Shown: positions 8,439-16,945, counted from the stretch's first letter. The stretch: DNA of 34,802 bases from Actinomycetota bacterium (GCA_010024385.1 RGHD01000008.1:1-34802), one strand, 5' to 3'. Program-made: numbers and translations. Notes: a model not told the origin generated them from the letters alone.

Positions 8439-9755
8439 TTAGCCCGGTAATGGACCTTCCAGCATCTCGGTCACAAGGGCTGCAATCGGCGAGCGCTCGC
8501 TTCGAGTCAGGGTCACGTGGGCAAAGAGTGGATGGCCCTTCAAAGTTTCAACAACTGCCACCACTCCATCATGGCGACCGACTCGAAGGTTGTCCCTCTG
8601 GCCGATGTCATGGGTCAAAACCACCCTGGAGGCGGTGCCGATTCTAGAGAGCACTGTCAAAAGAACTCCGCGCTCGAGGGACTGCGCTTCATCGACGATG
8701 ACAAAGGAGTCATGAAGGGATCGTCCGCGGATGTGGGTCAGAGGTAGAACCTCAATTAAGCCTCGGTCCACGATCTCATCAATAACCGGCTGGCTAACAA
8801 GTGCGCCTAAGGTGTCAAAGACTGCCTGGGCCCAGGGCGACATCTTCTCGCCCTCACTGCCTGGTAAGTATCCAAGTTCCTGACCGCCCACGGGATAGAG
8901 AGGTCGGAAGATAACTACCTTTTTATGGATGCGCTTTTCCATCACTGCTTCAAGACCTGCGCACAACGCCAACGCCGACTTACCAGTTCCAGCCCGTCCG
9001 CCCATAGAAACGATTCCAATGGAGTCATCCAAAAGCAGATCTAGGGCAATGCGCTGCTCAGCGCTTCGCCCATGCAAACCAAAAGCTGAGCGATCTCCCC
9101 TAACTAACTGCAACTGTTTATCAGCACTCACTCGGGCCAGCGCGCTGCCACGCTCTGAATGCAAAATAACTCCCGTGTGAATAGGCAGGCTATGGGCCGC
9201 TTCATGCTCTGCTCTATCCGAGGAATACAAATCATCAATAACTGATGAGCCAACGGTTAACTCTTCAATTCCAGTCCATCCACTATTGGCAACAAGCTCT
9301 GCCAAATACTCTTGGGCCTCAACACCAACAGATGATGCTTTAACGCGAAGCGGTAAATCCTTAGTAACTAAAACAACGTTCTTGCCATCTGACATTAAGT
9401 TCTTAGCTATGGCCAAAATTCGAGAGTCGTTGGTGCCATCTCGCAAAAAGCCATGGGGTAGAGTGGAAAGGTCGGTGTGGTTGAGTTCCACAGAAAGTGT
9501 TCCACCGTCAGGTGTCACAGTCAGCGGCTGATCGAGTCGGCCATGAGTGATGCGAAGATCATCTAAAGCACGCAGGGCTGCTCGGGCAAAGTAGCCCAGT
9601 TCTGGGTGATCGCGTTTGGTCTCAAGTTCGCCAATAACGGCGATAGGAATGATTACTTCATGTTCGGCAAATCTGTGCAGGGCGCCAGGATCAGCTAATA
9701 AAACGCTGGTATCTAAAACAAAAGTCTTTCTAGAGCTTTGACTCTTAGCAGCCAA
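8439..9755 (-). CDS. phoH2: PIN domain / PhoH-family ATPase (PhoH2 type)
   Basis: A PIN nuclease domain (about residues 10-150; acidic residues Asp15 in LDTSVLL, Glu43 in GELE and Asp133) is fused to a PhoH ATPase domain. Walker [10 protein letters not shown] is at 252-260 and Walker B FVIVDEAQ at 351-358. This fusion, 438 residues long, is the PhoH2 type, for which RNA helicase and RNase activity have been reported in mycobacteria. The start is TTG at 9753-9755: an in-frame TGA lies five codons upstream, and GAGGAG sits 8 bases before the TTG. The M. tuberculosis counterpart lies in the same region beside fumarase. Confidence 0.93.
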   Translation of the reverse strand: MAAKSQSSRKTFVLDTSVLLADPGALHRFAEHEVIIPIAVIGELETKRDHPELGYFARAALRALDDLRITHGRLDQPLTVTPDGGTLSVELNHTDLSTLPHGFLRDGTNDSRILAIAKNLMSDGKNVVLVTKDLPLRVKASSVGVEAQEYLAELVANSGWTGIEELTVGSSVIDDLYSSDRAEHEAAHSLPIHTGVILHSERGSALARVSADKQLQLVRGDRSAFGLHGRSAEQRIALDLLLDDSIGIVSMGGRAGTGKSALALCAGLEAVMEKRIHKKVVIFRPLYPVGGQELGYLPGSEGEKMSPWAQAVFDTLGALVSQPVIDEIVDRGLIEVLPLTHIRGRSLHDSFVIVDEAQSLERGVLLTVLSRIGTASRVVLTHDIGQRDNLRVGRHDGVVAVVETLKGHPLFAHVTLTRSERSPIAALVTEMLEGPLPG

Positions 9756-9763
9756 TGGCTGGA

Positions 9764-9769
9764 CTCCTC
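9764..9769 (-). promoter_or_regulatory. Shine-Dalgarno site fixing the TTG start of phoH2
   Basis: GAGGAG on the minus strand lies 8 bases before TTG (9753-9755). The codons between the upstream in-frame TGA and this TTG include no other normal start, so this site decides the N-terminus. Confidence 0.75.
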
Positions 9770-9893
9770 ATTTTTAGTTGTACTAGTGGGATATTGCTTC
9801 GGATATGTAAAAAGGTAGAACACCTTGAGGCTAACTCTGTGGCAACACGCGCCTTGGATAAGTTAAATCTTGCAGAAGTTTTGGGCGAAAATC

Positions 9894-10304
9894 TCAACTG
9901 CCGAAACGGCGTTGTCGTAGTGAGTAGGCACGAAGAGCACGTAAGAAATCCACCCGGCGAAAATCTGGCCAATACGCCTCACAAAAGTAAAACTCAGATA
10001 AGGCGCTTTGCCACAAAAGGAAACCACCAAGGCGTTGTTCTCCAGATGTTCTAATGAGCAGCTCTGGATCTGGTTGGCCTGCGGTATATAAAAACTTAGA
10101 AACCTCATCAGCAGTCAAATTCTCTTTAGCTTGATTAAGAGAATGTCCTGACTTTTCCTCTTCCCCAAGATATGACTTCACGGCATCAACAATTTCGCGC
10201 CGGCCCCCATAACTAATAGCCACGTTTACTTCAACGCCATCATTACGGATGGGCTTTAGCCCAGCTAGTTTTTCTGAAAGCCAGAACAACTCGACGTTCT
10301 GCAA
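9894..10304 (-). pseudogene. Remnant of an isoprenyl (polyprenyl diphosphate) transferase, N-terminal half missing
   Basis: The 136-codon frame matches only the C-terminal part of cis-prenyltransferases (UppS / short Z-isoprenyl synthases): [52 protein letters not shown] and the terminal RQRRFG. The family is usually about 240-260 residues. The N-terminal MDGNRRWA motif with the catalytic Asp and the SxEN region are absent. Homology starts near codon 20; before that the frame runs through the end of the DUF3817 gene from a weak TTG start. In M. tuberculosis a short-chain Z-isoprenyl synthase gene (Rv1086) occupies the equivalent position. Without the catalytic Asp it should be inactive. Assembly deletion is an alternative. 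Confidence 0.8.
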
Positions 10305-10569
10305 TCAGTGAGGCAACTGGAAGAGTTCCAGCTAAAAGCAGACCCAGCATCTTCATCAACGACCAACGGGCTTTGACTGAGAATTGCAGTGCGGTCAGGA
10401 TATAAATTGGGTAGAGATAACCGTGCACCATTGGAATCCAAATAATTGAGCTATGTAGATCAGGTAGATCAAAGAGATATTTAACTGGCATATAAACAAA
10501 CCAGAGCAGAAGTGACATAACACCAGAGACAATGGCCATTACTCTAAAACGCACAAGGCTTGATTTCAT
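10243..10569 (-). CDS. DUF3817 family membrane protein
   Basis: This 108-residue protein has about three hydrophobic segments (near residues 8-28, 45-62 and 72-90). It shows the DUF3817 features of a start like [16 protein letters not shown], a HGYLYPIYI helix and a [17 protein letters not shown] ending. Its ATG overlaps the SURF1 stop as ATGA, so translation is probably coupled. The last 15 codons after AERRV do not look like the family and overlap the isoprenyl transferase remnant by 62 bases in another frame. The original C-terminus may therefore have been lost with the transferase N-terminus. Function of the family is unknown. Confidence 0.8.
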   Translation of the reverse strand: MKSSLVRFRVMAIVSGVMSLLLWFVYMPVKYLFDLPDLHSSIIWIPMVHGYLYPIYILTALQFSVKARWSLMKMLGLLLAGTLPVASLIAERRVVLAFRKTSWAKAHP

Positions 10570-11282
10570 GGCTTAACTCTACGGCGATAGAAGGGAAGGT
10601 AAAGCACCACCGCTGCCATGAGCCACCAGATCACCACGTAAGAGATGTGTTGCCAGTAATAGCCTGGGATTTTTGAAGTGAGCTTCTCTGGACTCAGGCG
10701 CTGGCGAGTTAACTCGGTGCCGTTGTGTGATTCAGAAACTGCCATCACATAACCATCAAATAAATCTAAATCAGTCAATCCCACAATCACCGAACTATCT
10801 AAGCGCGAGATCGCGCCATCTCCATTGATAAAGCGATCTTCAGACTGAGAAGCAAGCAGCTGCCCCTTGATATCTATCACCATGGCCATTGAAATATCTG
10901 GATTAAGTAATCGCTCTGACCATAAACCTTTAACAACTAAAATCCCTTGATTCGTGCCAACTTGCAGCAAGCCAACTTCCCAATCACTGACCTGCCCATC
11001 ACCATTGACTTGGTTAGGTGCTCTATAAGTTGCGACATAGTTTCCTGAAATCTGCACCATCCTATTAAAAGCCTCTGGCTGAAGGGGCTGCCTTGCGGTG
11101 GCAATAGATGTCAGTGGCACGATATTTGTATCTACTTGAGTCGCAGTTACCAAACTTTCCTTTAATGCTTTTGCTCTATCTAACTGCCACAGGCCAAGTG
11201 CGAAAAAGGTTACTACTACAAGCAGGATTGCTAAGCCTTGAACTATTTTAGAAAGAAAAGAGTTACTGGTCTGCGCCGTCAT
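10566..11282 (-). CDS. SURF1 family protein (cytochrome c oxidase assembly)
   Basis: SURF1 proteins help insert heme a during assembly of aa3-type cytochrome oxidase. The plan here is the family's. An N-terminal membrane helix ends in FALGLWQLDRAK, a soluble extracytoplasmic domain includes WEVGLLQV...GILVVKGLW, and a second helix near the C-terminus follows YYWQHISYVVIWW. The length is about 238 residues. I chose the ATG at 11280-11282; a GTG five codons upstream (11297) is possible. The gene overlaps the preceding 45-codon ORF by 20 bases and the following DUF3817 gene by 4, so all three look co-translated. Confidence 0.85.
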   Translation of the reverse strand: MTAQTSNSFLSKIVQGLAILLVVVTFFALGLWQLDRAKALKESLVTATQVDTNIVPLTSIATARQPLQPEAFNRMVQISGNYVATYRAPNQVNGDGQVSDWEVGLLQVGTNQGILVVKGLWSERLLNPDISMAMVIDIKGQLLASQSEDRFINGDGAISRLDSSVIVGLTDLDLFDGYVMAVSESHNGTELTRQRLSPEKLTSKIPGYYWQHISYVVIWWLMAAVVLYLPFYRRRVKP

Positions 11283-11400
11283 CGCTTCGATCAACACCCA
11301 TAAAGCGCTTATAGAAACTGCGCATCAAGAAAACTACAGCGATAATTAGAATCGAAATCGTTAAGGAGCCGGCAACACTCATCTCAAAGTTTTTTTGCAT
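11263..11400 (-). CDS. Putative 45-residue single-pass membrane protein upstream of SURF1
   Basis: A short ORF starts at ATG 11398-11400 and ends at TAA 11263-11265, overlapping the start of the SURF1 gene. The product has a short polar N-terminus (MQKNFEMS), one hydrophobic helix (about residues 10-26, rich in I, L, V), a positively charged RSFYKRF segment and an acidic tail. This positive-inside pattern is typical of small membrane proteins. It fills what would otherwise be an unexplained gap, begins 14 bases from the divergent DUF4307 gene and is placed to be translationally coupled to SURF1. An accessory role in oxidase assembly is inferred only. An in-frame TGA upstream rules out a longer start. 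Confidence 0.6.
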   Translation of the reverse strand: MQKNFEMSVAGSLTISILIIAVVFLMRSFYKRFMGVDRSDDGADQ

Positions 11401-11420
11401 GGCATAATCATGTCATGCAA
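11395..11420. promoter_or_regulatory. Divergent start region with 7-bp inverted repeat and facing -10-like boxes
   Basis: TTGCATG (11395-11401) and CATGCAA (11414-11420) form a perfect inverted repeat whose arms contain the start codons of the two divergent genes. Between them, forward CATAAT (11403-11408) ends 6 bases before the DUF4307 ATG, and reverse CATGAT (complement of 11407-11412) ends 6 bases before the ATG of the 45-codon ORF. Both genes would be leaderless. Promoter activity is inferred; the repeat may partly be a chance result of both proteins starting Met-Gln. Confidence 0.45.
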
Positions 11421-11804
11421 TCAGGCTCGCAGTTCTCTTACGAGGATCGCTATGGCGTGCGCCCAACCAAGGGGTGGGTAGCCCCGGCCATATTTATCGC
11501 TGTTATCGGAATCAGCTGGCTGGTGTGGGTGGGGCTTCACCATTCAAACCCAGATATCCGTTCCTCAGTTATTTCATTTACTGCCACAACTGATCGTGCA
11601 ATGTCTATTAGATATGAAGTAGTTAGAAAAGATAAAGACCAGGTTTTAACATGCACATTGGTTGCCAGAGATTACGATAAAACAGTCGTTGGACAGATTG
11701 AGGATGAAATCGGGCCTGGCCTTGCAGTAGTACAGAAAAACACTGAAATTCCTACGCGTAGCCAAGGCGTTAACGCTGATGTGGTTGCCTGCCGTATTAA
11801 ATAA
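11415..11804 (+). CDS. DUF4307 family membrane protein
   Basis: The 129-residue protein starts with RYGVRPTKGW, has one membrane helix (about residues 20-40) and an extracytoplasmic domain with two cysteines (LTCTLVARDYD and the terminal VACRIK). This is the layout of the actinobacterial DUF4307 family, which is regularly encoded next to greA. In M. tuberculosis the order is greA-Rv1081c-mca. Here the mycothiol conjugate amidase gene mca is absent on the other side. The start codon ends the inverted repeat described for the divergent region. Function unknown. Confidence 0.85.
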   Translation: MQSGSQFSYEDRYGVRPTKGWVAPAIFIAVIGISWLVWVGLHHSNPDIRSSVISFTATTDRAMSIRYEVVRKDKDQVLTCTLVARDYDKTVVGQIEDEIGPGLAVVQKNTEIPTRSQGVNADVVACRIK

Positions 11805-11805
11805 G

Positions 11806-11835
11806 TTGTAGGCATCTACGCCCACCTAGTACCTT
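11806..11835 (+). promoter_or_regulatory. Candidate greA promoter
   Basis: TTGTAG (11806-11811) and TACCTT (11830-11835) are separated by 18 bases, and the -10 ends 8 bases before the greA ATG. No Shine-Dalgarno is present, which fits a leaderless transcript. Readthrough from the DUF4307 gene 39 bases upstream is also likely. Confidence 0.5.
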
Positions 11836-11843
11836 TACGCCTT

Positions 11844-12320
11844 ATGAGCGCACAAACATGGTTAACGCAGGAAGCTGCAGATCGTTTGCGCGCCGAATTA
11901 GAATACCTAGAACAACATGGCCGCAAAGATGTCACAGCAAAGATTGAAGCTGCGCGTGCTGAAGGTGATTTAAAAGAAAACGGTGGTTACCACGCAGCCC
12001 GCGATGAGCAGGGCAAGATGGAAGCGCGTATCCGCCAACTCAAGCAGATGTTAGAAAATGCTCACATTGGAACTCCGCCTGCTGCTGCCGATGGCAAAGT
12101 TGGAGCGGGCATGGTTGTTACAGCAGAGATTGCTGGAGATGAAATGAAGTTTCTTTTGGGCTCACGTGAGATTGCATCCGGAGATCTCGATGTTTATAGC
12201 GAGAAATCTCCACTTGGTGCTGCAGTGATGGGCGCAGAGATCGGTGCGAGCGTTTCTTACACCGCACCTAATGGACGTGAGATTAAGGTAGTTATTAAAT
12301 CTGCCGAGTTTTACTCTTAA
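11844..12320 (+). CDS. greA: Transcription elongation factor GreA
   Basis: GreA enters the RNA polymerase secondary channel and stimulates cleavage of backtracked RNA. The 158-residue protein has the N-terminal coiled coil (about 10-80), whose tip carries the acidic GDLKENGGYHAARDEQ motif. A C-terminal FKBP-like domain follows, ending in the family pattern of G-AVMGAEIGASVSYTAPNGREIKV. The start at ATG 11844 matches the family. It ends convergently on the ABC permease gene, with the two stop codons overlapping at 12317-12320. Confidence 0.96.
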   Translation: MSAQTWLTQEAADRLRAELEYLEQHGRKDVTAKIEAARAEGDLKENGGYHAARDEQGKMEARIRQLKQMLENAHIGTPPAAADGKVGAGMVVTAEIAGDEMKFLLGSREIASGDLDVYSEKSPLGAAVMGAEIGASVSYTAPNGREIKVVIKSAEFYS

Positions 12321-13111
12321 TTAGAAGTATTTTTATACTTTCTAATACTGAGTGGAATAAATACCACCATCAGTAAAAACATATAGAGCAATGATGTCTC
12401 TAGTGGGTGCTGGCTTGGCCAAGAGCTAGCTGTTGCCCCAAACTCATTTTTCAGACCAAATAGCTCACGGCATGCTGCAACCATTGTTGAAACTGGGTTC
12501 CATTCCGCAAAGTACTGCAGAGCTTTAGGCATCCCAGTAGTTGGTGCAAAAGCATTTGAAAGAAATGTCAGTGGGAAAGTAACTAAGAAGCCCACGCTTT
12601 GCACAGTTCGAGCCTCTTTAACGGCTAGGCCAACATAGATGCCAATCCATGAGAGGGCATAACCAAACATAAACAGGAATAAGAAAGCTAAAAAGATTGA
12701 AAGTGAGCCTGATGTTGGACGCCAACCCACTGCATATCCAGCTGTTGCCATGACAGTTAAGACAAGAATGTTAAGAAGTGCATCGCCAAAGGTGCGACCA
12801 ATAACTACTGCGCCTCTTGAAATTGGCAAAGACCTAAAACGATCGATGAGGCCCTTTTTCATATCTTCAGCCAAGCCAACTGCAGTTGCAGCCAAGGTGA
12901 ATGCAACGGTCTGAACGAAAATTCCTGGCATCAATAGCTGGACATAACCACCGGGTTGACCCGTTTCAATAGAGCCGCCAAATACAAAGCGAAAAAGAAG
13001 TACAAACATCACTGGCTGAATCGTTGAGAAAACTAGAAGTTCAGGGATTCGGGCAAGCTGGAGCAGTTGTCGCTTAGTAATTGTCATGACATCACTGATG
13101 ACGTATTTCAT
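12317..13111 (-). CDS. ABC-2 type transporter permease, DrrB-like
   Basis: The 264-residue protein has six predicted membrane helices and the ABC-2 permease pattern: an N-terminal amphipathic TKRQLLQLARIPELL, QPVMFVLLFRFVFGG, the GLAEDMKKGLIDRFRSLPISR loop that contacts the ATPase, and FLSNAFAPTTGMPKAL. This is the daunorubicin-resistance type of drug or lipid exporter. Its ATG overlaps the ATPase stop as ATGA, so the two subunits are coupled. Substrate unknown. Confidence 0.92.
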   Translation of the reverse strand: MKYVISDVMTITKRQLLQLARIPELLVFSTIQPVMFVLLFRFVFGGSIETGQPGGYVQLLMPGIFVQTVAFTLAATAVGLAEDMKKGLIDRFRSLPISRGAVVIGRTFGDALLNILVLTVMATAGYAVGWRPTSGSLSIFLAFLFLFMFGYALSWIGIYVGLAVKEARTVQSVGFLVTFPLTFLSNAFAPTTGMPKALQYFAEWNPVSTMVAACRELFGLKNEFGATASSWPSQHPLETSLLYMFLLMVVFIPLSIRKYKNTSN

Positions 13112-14091
13112 TTCTTGCCCCCTCTCTTTTTCTTTACGGGCTGAGCAATAACTTCCTCTTCTGCCACATGGCCGGTAAGAGATAAGAACACATCATCTAG
13201 TGATGGTCGCTTGAGAGCAATATCAAGGGGATGAATTTTCGCCTCATCCAGAGCGCGCAACGCCTCCATGAGAGCAAGAGAGCCAGTTGAAACTGGTGCT
13301 GAAATTGTGCGCACATCAGTATGAATTGCATTTGAGCTGATTCGAGAGACAATCTCTTGCGTTTTATGGATGTCAGTATTATCAACAGTAATCTCTAGGC
13401 GTTCTCCACCCACCTGCTTTTTCAAAGCATCTGAAGTTCCACGAGCAATTACTTTTCCGTGATCAATTACAGCGATCTCATCAGCTAATTGATCGGCTTC
13501 TTCTAGGTATTGAGTTGTAAGTAGAAGTGTTACGCCGCCTTTTACTAGTTCTTGAATTACTCCCCACATCTCTTGGCGACCACGTGGATCAAGGCCTGTT
13601 GTTGGTTCATCGAGGAAGAGAACTTTTGGTTGCACAATCAAAGATGCTGCTAAATCTAAACGGCGGCGCATTCCACCTGAGTAAGTCTTGATGGGACGGC
13701 GAGCGCTATCAGTAAGTGAGAATCTCTCAAGTAATTCATCAGCACGTTTAATGGAGGCTGATTTGCCTAAATGGTAGAGACGACCAAACATCACTAAGTT
13801 GTCCCAGCCAGTTAATGTCTCATCAACTGCTGCATATTGACCTGATAAACCAATTAATTCACGTACTTTGTCAGGATGCTTGGCTACATCAATTCCTGCA
13901 ACTGTTGCAATGCCTGAATCAGGTTTTAGCAACGTTGCGAGAATTCTCACAGTTGTTGTTTTGCCAGCACCATTTGGGCCTAATACGCCTAAAACTGTGC
14001 CTTCTTCCACATCAAGTGAGAGATTATCTAATGCTTTTACCTCACCATTTCGATAGGTCTTGACTAGATTTTCGGCGATAACTGATTTCAC
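13108..14091 (-). CDS. ABC transporter ATPase, DrrA-like
   Basis: This is the ATPase subunit for the permease encoded just behind it. Walker [10 protein letters not shown] (about residues 39-47), signature [12 protein letters not shown] and Walker [13 protein letters not shown] are intact. The switch position reads [16 protein letters not shown], with Gln instead of the usual His, as is normal for DrrA-type ATPases. The C-terminal DUF4162-like part (about 230-300) ends in [13 protein letters not shown], and a lysine-rich tail follows. The start is GTG at 14089-14091; a TAAGAT box ends 6 bases before it and there is no Shine-Dalgarno. Confidence 0.94.
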   Translation of the reverse strand: MKSVIAENLVKTYRNGEVKALDNLSLDVEEGTVLGVLGPNGAGKTTTVRILATLLKPDSGIATVAGIDVAKHPDKVRELIGLSGQYAAVDETLTGWDNLVMFGRLYHLGKSASIKRADELLERFSLTDSARRPIKTYSGGMRRRLDLAASLIVQPKVLFLDEPTTGLDPRGRQEMWGVIQELVKGGVTLLLTTQYLEEADQLADEIAVIDHGKVIARGTSDALKKQVGGERLEITVDNTDIHKTQEIVSRISSNAIHTDVRTISAPVSTGSLALMEALRALDEAKIHPLDIALKRPSLDDVFLSLTGHVAEEEVIAQPVKKKRGGKK

Positions 14092-14108
14092 GCGCTAATC
14101 TTACCTAC
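14092..14108. promoter_or_regulatory. Divergent ABC/MFS leaderless promoter pair with overlapping -10 boxes
   Basis: The gap is only 17 bases. Forward TAATCT (14096-14101) ends 7 bases before the MFS ATG. On the other strand TAAGAT (complement of 14098-14103) ends 6 bases before the ABC GTG. The two boxes share the 8-base TAATCTTA. Any -35 elements must lie inside the opposing coding sequences; I see no good match. If this is right, both exporter units begin leaderless and compete for the same DNA. Confidence 0.55.
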
Positions 14109-15722
14109 ATGTCTCAAAACACCCCAATTAACGCATCAGCAAAGGCCCACACCCACAAGGAAATCATGATCATCCTGGGCGGCCTTATGACTGGAATGCT
14201 CCTTGCAGCTCTTGACCAAACAATCGTTTCAACAGCACTTAAAAATATTGTTGAAGAATTTGATGGTCTCAACCATTACACATGGGTAGTCACCGCATAC
14301 CTACTTACATCAACGGCATCTACTCCGTTATATGGAAAGATTTCAGATATTTATGGCCGTCGTATTGTCTTCCAGTTCGCAATTGTTACCTTCCTAATAG
14401 GTTCATTCCTAGCTGGTGCTTCACAAAACATGGAGCAGTTAATTGCAACTCGCGCACTACAGGGTCTTGGTGCTGGCGGTTTGATGGCGCTTACTTTCGT
14501 CATCATCGGTGACATTGTTCCTCCCCGCGATCGCGGTAAGTACCAGGGTTATTTTGGCGCTGTCTGGGGCTTGTCTTCAGTTGCCGGTCCACTTCTAGGC
14601 GGATTCTTCTCTGATCATCAAACAATTCTTGGAGTTACTGGATGGCGTTGGATTTTCTACATCAACCTACCTATCGGAATTGCATCACTAATAATTACCT
14701 CAGCTGTTCTACACATCCCCAAGGTCAAGCGCGAGCATTCCATTGACTACTTAGGTGCTCTATTAATGGTTGTCTCTGTCTGTTTAATACTACTTTCAGT
14801 TTCAATCTATGGCCCTCAATATGGTTGGGGCGATAGCCGCACAATCATGTATGCACTCATTGGTGTAATCCTTGCTGTGCTCTTTCTGATGTGGGAGGGC
14901 AAGGCTAAAGAGCCGATCCTGCCTCTCTACCTCTTTAAAAATCACACTTTCTCTATCACTTCACTCTTAGGTGCAGTAATTGGTGCTGGAATGTTTGGCG
15001 CAATCGTGATGTTGCCCCTCTATTTCCAGGTCGTAAAGGGATATAGCGCAACTGAAGCTGGGCTAAAACTGATACCGCTTATGCTTGGCATAGTTTCAAC
15101 TTCAATAGTCTCAGGCAAAATGATTTCAAAGCATGGTCACTACAAACGCTTCCCAATCATGGGAACAGCGATTATGACCGTTGGTATCTTACTTATGACA
15201 CGATTGCAGATTGATACGCCTTATTGGCAGATTTCAATTTATGCGATCTTGGTTGGCGCTGGCCTTGGCCTTTCAATGCAGACCATTGTTATCGCGCTGC
15301 AAAATGCAGTTGAATTCAAAGATATGGGTATTGCAACTAGTTCTAATACTTTTTTCCGCTCACTCGGATCGGTATTTGGAACTGCGATCTTTGGAAGTAT
15401 TTTGACTAACCGCGTTGTGCACTATATGTCTTCAGGTTTTGGAGAGTTAGCCAAAACAAATCCAAGCGCACTTGCTAACTTTGATACTGCACAACTAGAA
15501 GTACTAACAACTAACACCGCAGTGCTAAAAACATTCCCACCATTAATTAAACAGACTGCACTTGAGGCTTTCGTGAACTCCTTCCACATCGTCTTTTATG
15601 CAGCAGCTCCAATAACTGCCCTGGGATTATTGCTGGCGTTTATGTTGCGCGAGACACCCCTTCGCACATCTCAGGACTACGCCGCAGCACGTGAAGATGC
15701 AGCTGGAGAATCACTGGGTTAA
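14109..15722 (+). CDS. DHA2-family multidrug MFS transporter (EmrB/QacA type)
   Basis: The 537-residue protein has the 14-helix DHA2 layout. [10 protein letters not shown] in the first helix is the DHA2 motif [11 protein letters not shown] between helices 2 and 3 is MFS motif [13 protein letters not shown] is a further hallmark of the family. It should be a proton-driven drug exporter in the cytoplasmic membrane. Its last base is also the first base of the next gene's ATG (TAATG), so the two MFS genes form an operon divergent from the ABC exporter. Confidence 0.95.
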   Translation: MSQNTPINASAKAHTHKEIMIILGGLMTGMLLAALDQTIVSTALKNIVEEFDGLNHYTWVVTAYLLTSTASTPLYGKISDIYGRRIVFQFAIVTFLIGSFLAGASQNMEQLIATRALQGLGAGGLMALTFVIIGDIVPPRDRGKYQGYFGAVWGLSSVAGPLLGGFFSDHQTILGVTGWRWIFYINLPIGIASLIITSAVLHIPKVKREHSIDYLGALLMVVSVCLILLSVSIYGPQYGWGDSRTIMYALIGVILAVLFLMWEGKAKEPILPLYLFKNHTFSITSLLGAVIGAGMFGAIVMLPLYFQVVKGYSATEAGLKLIPLMLGIVSTSIVSGKMISKHGHYKRFPIMGTAIMTVGILLMTRLQIDTPYWQISIYAILVGAGLGLSMQTIVIALQNAVEFKDMGIATSSNTFFRSLGSVFGTAIFGSILTNRVVHYMSSGFGELAKTNPSALANFDTAQLEVLTTNTAVLKTFPPLIKQTALEAFVNSFHIVFYAAAPITALGLLLAFMLRETPLRTSQDYAAAREDAAGESLG

Positions 15723-16945
15723 TGCAATCTCCATTTAAGGATCTGCCGCGAGAAGTATCAATACTTGTCGCGGCATCCTTTTTTGTTGCCGTTGGTTTTG
15801 GCATCGTATTACCAGCTATCCCAGTTTTTGCTAAATCTTTTGGCGTCAACAACGCAGCAATTGGCCTAATGGTCTCTGCTTTTGCAATCACCCGCTTTGC
15901 CTCTGGATTAATCTCTGGCACTTTAGTAGATAAATTCGGTGAGAGAGCAGTGTTCTCTTCAGGTGTTTTCATGGTTGCACTCTTCACATTCTTAGCTGGT
16001 CTTGCACAAAGCTATGAACAACTTCTCTTTTTCCGTGCTGCTGGTGGCCTTGGTTCATCAATGTTTTCAGTGGCCGCAGGCTCTGTGATTATGCGATCTG
16101 TCGATGATGCTAATCGTGGACGAGCACAATCGGTCTATCAAGGTTCATTTCTATTAGGTGGCATAGCAGGTCCTGCAATCGGTGGATTACTTTCAGTGAT
16201 TTCACTTCGTGCACCATTTTTCGTTTATTCAGGAATGCTCATCTGCTCTGGAACGGTTGCACACTTTTTCCTCAAGGGCGATAAAATCGGCAAAGTTGAT
16301 AAAAGTGTGGATACATCAGATCACACCACCGTGCGTGAAGCGTTAGCGATGAAGCCGTATCGAATTGCACTTGTGCTTACCTTTATTGGCACTTGGGTGT
16401 TCTTTGGTCTTCGTGCATCAATCTTGCCAATCTTTGTTACAGAAGAATTGGACTCCACAACAGCAGTAGTTGGTTATGGTCTTGCACTCTCTGCAGTTAT
16501 TCAAGGTCTAGTACTGCTGCGAGCTGGCAGATATTCTGATGAAAAGGGTCGCCGGGCTGCATCAATTATTGGTGCACAGGTTGTTTTGTTTGGAGTTCTA
16601 TTACTTACTTTTTCTATTCACATTTGGATGTATTTGATTTCAATGGCAGTCCTTGGTTTTGGTGGTGCTTTTCTTTCGACTACTCCGGCCAGCATTGTGG
16701 GCGATGTTATTAAGGGCAAAGGTGGCAAGGTAATTGCTATTTTCCAGATGGCTGGTGATGCTGGAATGATGGTTGGGCCAATCATTATTGGCGCTGTTTC
16801 AGATTTCTTTTCCTATCGCACAGCATTTGGCATGTCAGCTGCCATCTTTGTTATTGCACTTATCTTGGTCTATCAAATACCAGAGACCAGAAATGTCGAA
16901 GGGCCCCAGGTTAAAAACCTGAGGCCCCTCGATGAAGATCTGTAA
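15722..16945 (+). CDS. MFS transporter, 12-helix DHA1-like
   Basis: The 407-residue protein has about 12 hydrophobic helices, an N-terminal FVAVGFGIVLPAIPVFA helix and motif A as GTLVDKFGERAVF. QGSFLLGGIAGPAIGGLL corresponds to the antiporter motif C. It is probably a drug or metabolite exporter. It overlaps the preceding DHA2 gene by one base, and its stop codon directly abuts the stop of the convergent Bax-inhibitor gene. The last codons lie in a strong hairpin. Substrate unknown. Confidence 0.92.
   Translation: MQSPFKDLPREVSILVAASFFVAVGFGIVLPAIPVFAKSFGVNNAAIGLMVSAFAITRFASGLISGTLVDKFGERAVFSSGVFMVALFTFLAGLAQSYEQLLFFRAAGGLGSSMFSVAAGSVIMRSVDDANRGRAQSVYQGSFLLGGIAGPAIGGLLSVISLRAPFFVYSGMLICSGTVAHFFLKGDKIGKVDKSVDTSDHTTVREALAMKPYRIALVLTFIGTWVFFGLRASILPIFVTEELDSTTAVVGYGLALSAVIQGLVLLRAGRYSDEKGRRAASIIGAQVVLFGVLLLTFSIHIWMYLISMAVLGFGGAFLSTTPASIVGDVIKGKGGKVIAIFQMAGDAGMMVGPIIIGAVSDFFSYRTAFGMSAAIFVIALILVYQIPETRNVEGPQVKNLRPLDEDL
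16901..16927. terminator. GC-rich hairpin at the 3' end of the DHA1-like gene, possible bidirectional terminator
   Basis: GGGCC-C-CAGGTT (16901-16912) pairs with AACCTG-A-GGCCC (16916-16927) around an AAA loop, with one internal mismatch. The structure is inside the coding sequence, 16 bases before the stop, at the junction of two convergent genes. Neither strand has a T tract after it, so Rho-independent termination is uncertain. Confidence 0.5.

Noticed and set aside
8206-8440. c-di-AMP (ydaO) riboswitch before the transglycosylase-like gene
   Set aside because: I compared the leader with the conserved blocks I remember and found no convincing match.
9755-10054. Plus-strand ORF of 99 codons opposite phoH2/uppS remnant
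   Set aside because: It shows no recognisable domain, lies antisense to the transferase remnant and has no ribosome site; probably chance.
12317-16945. Antibiotic biosynthesis cluster suggested by DrrAB-like and EmrB-like exporters
   Set aside because: No biosynthetic enzymes or regulators are present; only transporters are seen.
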